Shown here: positions 56,870-64,000 of the stretch, one piece after another
How positions within the stretch are numbered: the first letter of the stretch is position 1
How the letters are laid out: each line of letters opens with the position of its first letter
Source of the DNA: Cycas panzhihuaensis
Taxonomy: Eukaryota > Cycadophyta
NCBI GenBank assembly: GCA_023213395.1
Contig: CM041465.1
Coordinates: 148,931,741-148,995,740 of the forward strand
Length of the DNA stretch: 64,000 nt
Direction of reading: 5' to 3'
Program-made: the position numbers and the translations under genes
The notes under the pieces: generated by a model
Databases searched by the model: none
Seen by the model: the letters and a program-made list of their open reading frames with translations, nothing else
Told to the model about the DNA's origin: nothing

Positions 56870-57870
56870 GGACATGAATGGTACAAACAAAGAAAGGATA
56901 CCAAGAGAAAGGAGAAGTTTTTCTTATGTTGCAATCACCAAGAAGATAGATTTGAGAAGCCTAAGAAGAATGTAGAAGCTTTGATGTAAATGATGACCTA
57001 ACTTCTACCTCTAGTCAAGGGCAAAGGTAAAGAGAAGGAAGTTAAAGGAGGATCCACAGATGACTATAACTATGAAGAAGAAAAAGAGAAGACCTTCAAA
57101 CACTCATTTGAAGAAATCAAGGATACTTCATCTCATCAACCCTTCAAGGTGGAGGCAAAGTTGAATATTCCAACTTATGATGGAGAGGTAAATTCTAAAA
57201 AGTTGGATCATTGGTTGGATAAACTTAAAACCTACTTCATAATTTATACTTATAGAAATACTTAAAAGCTTTCATTTACTAGCCTCAAGTTATGAAAACA
57301 TGCATTGAAATTGTAGAATGTATATTTGAGGATTCATGATGTATCTTCTTTTTCTTGGATGGATTATAAGAAAGTAATAAAGAAGCAATACTATCCCATA
57401 GGTCATGAGGAAGACCAATGGGTTACTTGGCAATATTTATGCTAAGGAAGAGATGTATGTATCCAAGATTATACTTCTTTATTTTTCAAGCATGGCATAT
57501 TACTTGGTATTAATATGGATGAACATAGCACTCTTATGAAATTCATTAGAGGATTATATGATTACATAATGAAGGAACTAAGGCTATTTAAGGTTCAATC
57601 CATTAAAGAAGTAAGCAAAATAGTTATTGCAGTAGAAAGTAAAAGCAAGAAAGTTACATTCATGTCTAAAGATTATGATTTTACTTCTAATAAGTATGAA
57701 AAGAATCCCAGACTGCACTCATCTAAAAGGTAAGAAGGAAAGAAGAAAAGAATTAATTTTGTTTAAAGTTCTAACTATTGTGAGCATTATGATATTAGTG
57801 GTCATGTTACAACAAAGTATTGGAAGTTGCATCTAGAGATAAAGACAAAGCATATTAAGGACATGGAATC
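56870..57870 (+). pseudogene. H gag with zinc knuckle
   Basis: Probably starts at an ATG near 56875. The gag core around 57140-57480 reads FKVEAKLNIPTYDGEVN, KLDHWLDKLKTYF and SWMDYKKVIKKQYYP. A 72-codon ORF (57515-57733) continues MKFIRGLYDYIMKELRLF. The knuckle at about 57778-57840 reads CEHYDISGHVTTKYWKLH, of the C-x2-C-x4-H-x4-C type with two Cys changed to Tyr. Few stops compared with older elements. Confidence 0.82.
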
Positions 57871-57999
57871 AAAAAAGAAGGAAAAATAGAAAGCACTACT
57901 TTCTAAGGTGGAGCTTTAAAGAGAAGGAGAGGAAGAGAAGGTTACTCTACTTACAAATTATAGAGATGATGCTACAATGGAGGAATAATTTCACTTGAA

Positions 58000-58520
58000 G
58001 CTTTGAGTATGAAATAATGTCATTGGTGCCATTATATATCTACGGAGCCAAAATAATTTGATCTTATAAACTTTAGTGAAGAGCCTTGGGTTGGTAACTA
58101 CTCCTCACCCTTACCTATATCCTCTTAGTTGGATCCATAACTATGTGTAAATGTAAATATCAAAGTAATATACACTCAAAATTTTCATCACTAATGCTTT
58201 TATTGATGAAGTGATATGTGATGTGGTACCATTAGATGTTTGTTGTGTTATACTTAGGAGTCCCTACTTATGGGATTGAGATGCACTCTTCCATCAAAGG
58301 GAGAGAAAGAACCAGTTGATGAAGGATAATAAGGGTTTTATCATAAAGGCTACAAAGAAGAACTTAGATAAGATGACATTAATTTTAGCCACTCAAGCAA
58401 AAAGAATGATTAATGCATGTGGCAAATTTATCATTTTAATGGTAAGGAGGAGAGAAGAGCTACGAGATAAAGGAGGCCCTTCTACTTATACTCTTCTTAT
58501 ATCACCTAAATAAATGCAAT
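58000..58520 (+). pseudogene. H aspartic protease remnant
   Basis: IYLRSQNNLIL stands where the catalytic D-S-G-S should be, so the triad is lost. Then come LVKSLGLVTTPHPYLYPLSW, FITNAFIDEVICDVVPLDVC, CVILRSPYLWD and a 65-codon ORF (58316-58513). The V-V-P-L-D-V-C-x-V-x-L-x-S-P-Y block is characteristic of a widespread plant Ty3/gypsy branch. Confidence 0.8.
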
Positions 58521-58659
58521 AAATTGATGAGTTGAAGAAAATGTATGACATTCTATTTCAACATGTTGATGGGCTAATGTCAAAGAGAAAGAGCATGAAA
58601 TCACTCTTGTAGGAGTTGCACCATTTCCTAATGTTACTTTGTATAGGCATTCCATTATA

Positions 58660-59394
58660 AAGGATAATGAGATAAAGAGGTAAGTTGAGGAGTTACTTAA
58701 TCAAGGGGTCATAAGACCTTCATGTTCACCTTGTGGGTCACTAATTGTCTTAGTGCCTAAGAAGGATGGAGGATAGAGAATGTGTATAGACTTTTGTGCT
58801 TTGAATAAAATCATAATTAAAAATCTCTACCCCTTCCCTCACATAGATGATTATCTTGATTAAATTCAACATGTTTGTTATTTTACTAAGTTGGATTTGA
58901 AAAATGGTTATCACCAAGTTAGGGTCAAAGAGGAGGACATATGGAAGATGACCTTTAAAACAAAGCAAAGACTCTTTGAATGTATGGTTATGCCTTTCGA
59001 ATTGTGCAATGCTCCTACAACATTCATGAGGCTAATGAATGAAGTGTTAAGGCCTTACTTGGAAAATTTTATTGTTTTCTATCTTGATGACATTTTGATT
59101 TTTAATAACACATGGGAGGAACATTTGCAACATATAGAAGAAGTTTTAAAGACTTTGGTTAAGCATCATTTGGAGCTTAATACGAAGAAGTGTGAATTTA
59201 GCAATGAGAACTTGGTCTTCTTAGGCTTTATGGTTGGAGGAGGAAAGTTAAACATCGTTCTACTCAAAACTCAAGCCATCCTTAAATGGCTTAGGCTAAT
59301 AAACACTATAGACGTGAGAAGTTTTTTAGGAGCTTGTCAATACTTGAGAAAGTTTATTCTTCATTTCTCACATGTTGTAGCACATCTATGTTAA
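58660..59394 (+). pseudogene. H reverse transcriptase, catalytic part open
   Basis: From 58680: QGVIRPSCSPCGSLIVLVPK, MCIDFCALNKIIIKN. The 167-codon ORF 58891-59394 carries DLKNGYHQVRVKEEDIWKM, FKTKQRLFECMVMPFELCNA and the catalytic FYLDDILIFNNTWEEH (YLDD at 59080-59091). LNTKKCEFSNENLVFLGFMV and VRSFLGACQYLRKFI follow. Residues for catalysis are present, but the frame is closed upstream by stops near 58773 and 58861. Best-preserved RT in the window. Confidence 0.92.
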
Positions 59395-59399
59395 TTGAC

Positions 59400-59920
59400 A
59401 AAAGTTAGTAAAACGTTTACTTGGGGTTACAAGGAGGAATAAGCTTTTCTTTTTTTAAAAAAGAAAATTTGTGAAGTACTAGTTTTGATAATGCCAAATT
59501 AGCAAAGGACTTTTGAAGTAGAAGCTGAGCAAGTGGAAATATGGTAGGATATGTCCTTATTCAAGATGGGAAGCCTATTTCTTACCATTTGGAAGTCTTC
59601 ACCTCTCAAGTGAAAAACTACCTAACATATGATCGAAAAAATGTTCACACTACATCAAGCATGCAAGCATTGGAGGTCTGAATTACTTGGAAAAGAGGTT
59701 GTAGTTCATATTGATCATAAGCCTTTTTAATTTTTGCAAACTTAAAGAAAATTACAGTAATTAAGACATATGAAGTGGATGAGTTATTTACAATAATTCA
59801 ATATTATAATTAAGTATAAAAAGGGATCTAATAATAAAATTGCTGATATGTTATCTAGACCACGTTGTTCCACTTGTTCTTCTACTTTTGTTCATAGTTC
59901 TCTTATGAGTTTGTAGGTGG
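59400..59920 (+). pseudogene. H RNase H remnant
   Basis: FEVEAXASGNMVGYVLIQDG near 59515-59570 has lost the first Asp (D-A-S has become stop-A-S). KPISYHLEVFTSQVKNYLTY and VVHIDHKP near 59705-59730 (second Asp) follow, and KKGSNNKIADMLSRP ends the domain near 59818-59860. Stops interrupt it. Confidence 0.85.
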
Positions 59921-59934
59921 AGCTAATGTATCAT

Positions 59935-61346
59935 GAAGAGTACAAAGACTTGTAACATGAAGATGAAGCCTTAAAGGAATAATTGGAGAACCTAATGAAA
60001 GGAAGACCTTCTTAGCTTGCTTGGAAGGATGGTCTACTTTTCAAAGGAGAGAAACTCTATGTTCCATCAAAAGGAGACAAGATCAAGTGGCTTAGAGAAG
60101 CCCACACTTCTAAAGAAACCGATCACTTTAGTATAAAGAAGACTTTAGCAAACTTGAAAAGATATGTTGTATAGCCAAAGATGCAAAATGGTGTAAGAAA
60201 ATATATAAGAGGATGTGTAATATGTAATACTTCGAAGCCTTCTTCTAGAAAATTAGGATTGTATACACCACTTCCTATTCCCACTAGGCCTTGGGAAAGT
60301 ATCTCCATAAATTTCTTAAGGGGACTTCCCATGACTAATAAGGGACATAACTATCTCTTTATTATTGTAGATAGGTTTAGTGAGATAATATATTTAATAC
60401 CTTGTAAGAAGATAATCACAGGAGCAGGGGCAATGAGTTGTTCTTTGAGCATGTATAGAAGAATTTTGGCTTGCCTTCTTCCATCATTTTAGATCAGGAC
60501 ACTCTATTCCTTTCATCATTTTGGAAGACACTATGGGAGATGATGAGCACCAAATTAAAGAGGAGTACAATTTTTCAGCCTCAAACAGATGGACAAACTG
60601 AAGTAGTGAATAGAACTTTAGTACATTTGTTGATGGGATACAATTCTAAGTATCCAGAGACTTGGGATGAATTATTGGTTTTTCTACAATTTGCATTTAA
60701 TAGAGCAATGCATGCATCACATTCTAAAGCAACTTTTGAAGTTTGTTTGGGATACTTGCCTCAAAGTCCATTTGACTTAGAGTTTTCCATGTAAGCTAAG
60801 GAAGGATCCACCAAAGAGAAGGAGGGGCATGAGAAGGAATTAAGATACTTGGAGAAGATCTAGAGAGTCTATAAAGAAGTAAATGGTCAACTTCTAAGGA
60901 CTCAATAAAAGTACAAGGAAAGACATGACAAGCATAGATAAGAGTGTACTTTTTAAGAAGGAGATTTGGTATGGCTATACTTGACTAAGGAGAGAACGAA
61001 AGGAGAAGGTAAGAAACTCAAACCTATAAGGTATGGTCCATTCAAGATTTTAAGAAAAGTAGGTGGCAATGCTTTCTAAATTAATCTTCCACCTTGTATG
61101 TAAATATATTTAGTAGTAAATGTTGAATATTTAAAACTCTTTGATCCCTCCATGCTAGATGAGGAGCAGGATCAAATCACTTTACCTTTAGTTGATGACT
61201 TGTATTTGGAAAGTGAGGAGCCTCTCAAGGAGGTTTGTATCTTGGAGAGAAAATCCACCAAAAATAGATATAAGACACATGAATCTTTTAGTATTGGAGT
61301 AGTAGGACAGTTTCCTAGTAAGGCCAAGTGGTTTTATAGTCAATAA
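59935..61346 (+). pseudogene. H integrase with C-terminal tail
   Basis: The zinc-binding H-H-C-C part is kept (HTSKETDH near 60100, CVICNTSK near 60210). The core reads PWESISINFLRGLPMTNKG, IIVDRFSEIIYLIPCKK (first Asp changed to Asn in INF), SSIILDQDTLFLSSFWKTLW (second Asp) and QPQTDGQTEVVNRTL (Glu present). HASHSKATFEVCLGYLPQSP follows. The C-terminal GPF motif is at 61038-61050 (RYGPFKILRKVGGNAF). A final 64-codon ORF (61152-61346) ends in PSKAKWFYSQ. One frame change near 60470 and several stops. No clear chromodomain. Confidence 0.9.
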
Positions 61347-61401
61347 GGGAAATAACGCTTCCTCCATCTTTAATTCTAAGCCAAATAAGAGTTGGCTATT
61401 T

Positions 61402-61419
61402 TACAAGGAAGGGAAGCTA
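61402..61419 (+). other. H polypurine tract
   Basis: ACAAGGAAGGGAAGC directly precedes the 3' LTR. Confidence 0.75.
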
Positions 61420-61815
61420 TGACCTAGGAGGATTTACCATATGTATATAAGAGGTAGAAAATGCTAGGCATTGACACAACTAAAATATATAGGGTCATAT
61501 GGTGTCAAACTAATATAAAATTTTATGGAAAGGAAGAATACATATCCTACTATATGTGTGCAAAAGATGGGGTTCAAAAAATATCATTTGATTAGATTGC
61601 AAGCCTTGTTTTGCAAAAAATAGATCCCACAACCAATAGAAAAACAACAAATATATATTATTTTTAAATCAATGAAAATAGAGGAAAATGATAACTAAAT
61701 GAGCTAAAATTTTGAGGGAGTAAAGGGGATGGGGTTCAAAAAATATAATTTTATTAGATTGCAAGCCTTGTTTTGAAAAAAATAGATCCTACAACCAATA
61801 GGAAAACAACAAATA
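61420..61815 (+). repeat. H 3' LTR, truncated, with internal duplication
   Basis: Starts TGACCTAGGAGGATTT and follows the 5' LTR for about 300 bp. A segment beginning ATGGGGTTCAAAAAATAT occurs twice (about 61569 and 61729). After about 61815 the match to the 5' LTR is lost. Confidence 0.75.
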
Positions 61816-62290
61816 CATCTTTCATGTTCCATGTCTTAAGAGGGTAATTAGGTAGTAGGTACAAGTTTAAATATAATTACCTATATTAAATGAGGAGGGG
61901 AAACTTCAACTTATTCTAAAATGCATCATGAAGAGAAGAATCTAGTATTTATGATATAGGTAAATCATTGAGTATCTCATCAAATGGAAACAACTTCCAC
62001 AAAAAGATGTAACCTAGAAGAATGAGCAATTTATCCATAAGCATCCTAAGATCAATAAGCTTTAAGGACAATTCTTTTTTAGAGAGGGGAGAGGGAACTT
62101 GTCAAGGATCTAACCCTTAACTTACCTTCTCTTATATCTTTTACTTCTTCTCTCTCTTATCTTCTTTTATATCTTCTATTTCTTCTACTTCTCTCTTCTT
62201 AATATACCACATGCGTAAGTAAAATATTATGTAGTGGATATAGTGCCCTATATATATTCATGTAATCTTTAGAGTGCAGTATCTTGAATA
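61816..62290 (+). other. Possible gypsy pol end and LTR start
   Basis: At about 62030-62095 a plus-strand frame reads SISFKDNSFLERGEGT, which may be the end of a chromodomain-type integrase. It is followed by a purine tract (AGAGAGGGGAGAGGGAAC) and TGTCAAGGATC, which could open an LTR at 62099. This is weak evidence; otherwise nothing is seen. Confidence 0.3.
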
Positions 62291-63612
62291 TCATTATTAT
62301 TTTATATAATTATAAAGTTGCCCCCTCAAAGGATATTATAATACAAGTTCTCTCTTTGGTGTTATATAGGCACTATGTTGGTATGCTATTATCATTAAAG
62401 GAGTGGTATCCTACTAAATCATGCTTGATAGATAATGGAAGGTTAGTAATGAAGTCTATGGCTATGTCTTATTTTCCTTGAGAAATATAAAAGGACTTGA
62501 GAAGACCTAGCTAGGCCCTAGTATTTGCTTTGTTATATTGTTAAGCATCACATTCTAATATAACAATAAAGATAAATGATTTCATATGAGGTCTGTAAAT
62601 ATCTAATTGAATGCAATAATAGGTTTTATTAAACCCTAAGTGACCACCTAAGAGAGTGTCTTAATATTTGAACAAGATATAGGGAATGGGTCAGGATGTA
62701 AGATGGATAAAAATATGATTTTAATAGGGGAGGTGGTTGTTATATAGGGTCTAGTCTTTATGGGTTTAGAGTTTATTGGTCTAAAGGGAAAAATTAGTTT
62801 AGGCTTGGTTATCATTGGCTAATTCTTGTAGCCATGAAGATTGGGGGTGCAATAATAGCCTAGATCTTGGCTTTAGGGGTCATGCAAAAGACAACATCAA
62901 TTATAATGTTGTCTTTTCTTTATAACACTTATAAGTAATCAACTCACTTTATTTATTTGTTTAAGAGAATATTGAGGTTTGAAAGGTGATGGAGGCTATG
63001 ATGGTATATTAGAATGGTAAATTTGGACCTAAGTAGATATTATCATCACTTATTTGTAGCATGTAAATGGCCTTCATTTATTTTTAATAGGTGGATAGTT
63101 AACATTCATGATCTTTGAGTTTTTAGATTTTGAATACAATTAGATGGAAGTTTTGTATGAGGATGACTCCTAAACTAACTTTAGAGGAATTACATTCTAG
63201 TTAGAATGGTTGGAAAAAGTTAGGGGTAACAAAGATTATAGTGGTTAAAATAAGCATCTTTAGGTGAATAAAGATATTATTAGTACTCGATAACCATTAC
63301 AAAGAAGCTTTATAGAGTAGATTAATTAAGGTTATTATGATGGATATATAGTTTTTGATAAATTAATGATAAATCTAGTCAACTTAAGAAATATGTGCAA
63401 ATTTAATGATCTAAAATTTTATTCAGGTTGATGTAAACTCCTTTTGAAAAGATGATGTAGCCTAAGTATTACTGTTTAGTCTTTTTAAGTTTACACTTAG
63501 ATATTTTAGTATAGAGTTGGTTTTGGGAGAGGATTTAAAGGGAAAGTTCCAAATGTTAGAGATGTATATATATATTAGAGTTATAGATAATTATATTGTC
63601 AAAGATGATAAA
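62290..63612 (-). pseudogene. Minus-strand Ty3/gypsy RT end, RNase H and integrase remnant
   Basis: Reading leftward from 63612: FIIFDNIIIYNSN (decayed FFDDILIYS), LSQNQLYTKISKCKLK and YLGYIIFSKGV are the end of RT. SNHSN, then LYSKSKNSKIMNVNYPP near 63090-63200, mark RNase H. Near 62620-62660 PLGGHLGFNKTYY and CDA are the integrase zinc-binding part, and GLLKSFYISQGK with IAIDFITNLSI near 62420-62500 is the start of the core. Heavily stopped. It is cut by LTR G2 at 63613. Confidence 0.78.
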
Positions 63613-63910
63613 TGTTAATGCATCAAGGTCATTAGATTAATTATATGAAGATAACTTTAGGTTTGCTAAGTTGCATAGTTAAATATAATTCATTTATATT
63701 TAAGTATAATTTTGGAATCATGTCATTAGATAAGAAACTCCTTTAGAAACCCTAATCTACATCCTTCAATATATAAGGCTGAATGTAAAAGGGAGAGTTA
63801 TAATTCTTACCTCTCATTTTTGCTCTAAATCTTATTCTTTTTATTTTGCTCTTATTATATGCCATTACTTTAGTGTAGTGGAGTATGGCAACTACAACCT
63901 TCACCTAACA
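63613..63910 (+). repeat. 5' LTR of G2
   Basis: 298 bp, TGTTAATGCATCAAGG to CACCTAACA, with TATATAAG at about 63770-63777. Related to the LTR of G1 at 1893-2197. Confidence 0.7.
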
Positions 63911-63912
63911 AC

Positions 63913-63925
63913 TGGTATGAGAGCC
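63913..63925 (+). other. Primer-binding site of G2
   Basis: TGGTATGAGAGCC, an initiator-Met type site with one change, two bases after the LTR. Confidence 0.75.
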
Positions 63926-64000
63926 ATTGTTGACCATATTTCCCTACTAGGCTTTTATGGAACCATTAATGCCTTTCACTCATAATTCATCTAAGGTTGA
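63926..64000 (+). mobile_element. Start of G2 interior, runs off the window
   Basis: 75 bp of leader. It resembles the bases after the G1 primer-binding site (TGCCTTTCACTCA against TGCCTCTCATTCA on the minus strand). Confidence 0.5.

Overview
The window is plant nuclear DNA made almost entirely of LTR retrotransposons. I found no host protein gene, rRNA, tRNA or CRISPR array. Plant origin is indicated by initiator-Met primer-binding sites (TGGTATCAGAGC), 5-bp target-site duplications (TSDs), Ty1/copia, chromoviral and Tat/Ogre-type Ty3/gypsy domains, and an antisense plant mobile domain (PMD) gene inside one element. The species cannot be named from this; a seed plant with a large, repeat-rich genome is likely. 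Most elements are old: AT-rich, full of stops and frameshifts. One element (F, 27656-41563) is GC-rich and clearly the most recent arrival.

Layout. 1-2197: LTR element G1 (minus), of which the LTR is recognisable. 2190-6560: Ty3/gypsy Gy1 (minus). 6560-14690: Gy2 (plus), a second copy of the same family lying head to head with Gy1; its RT/RNase H is split by chromovirus B2 (10883-13718, minus, TSD TTGAC/TTGAT). 14700-16680: Tat-like gag, primer-binding site and LTR (minus). 16681-49315: element C with a Russian-doll nest inside. C carries B (16945-19846) in its 5' LTR, A (from 21909) in its interior and D (25101-49092, copia) in its 3' LTR. D carries E (26424-43376, TSD GATTT). E carries F (27656-41563, TSD CATGA). 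49316-50290: nothing recognised. 50291-55879: two minus-strand copia remnants. 55880-61815: plus-strand gypsy H, the best-preserved pol in the window apart from its breaks. 61816-63612: gypsy fragments. 63613-64000: 5' LTR and start of G2 (plus), same LTR family as G1.

How the parts work together. Nothing here looks like an intact autonomous element. D, H, Gy1, Gy2 and Cp3 are broken former autonomous elements. E/A look like a non-autonomous copia-type family that keeps a gag-like gene followed by a long acidic, repeat-bearing tail instead of pol. B, B2 and F have lost pol by internal deletion. F is the most unusual: the start of its RT is joined to the end of its integrase. It then carries about 4 kb holding an antisense gene with a PMD fold, its own TATA box and a hairpin-rich leader, and a sense RNase H-like fragment lies downstream of the integrase end.

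All domain calls come from reading translations by eye. No alignment or database search was run, and borders given without a TSD are approximate.
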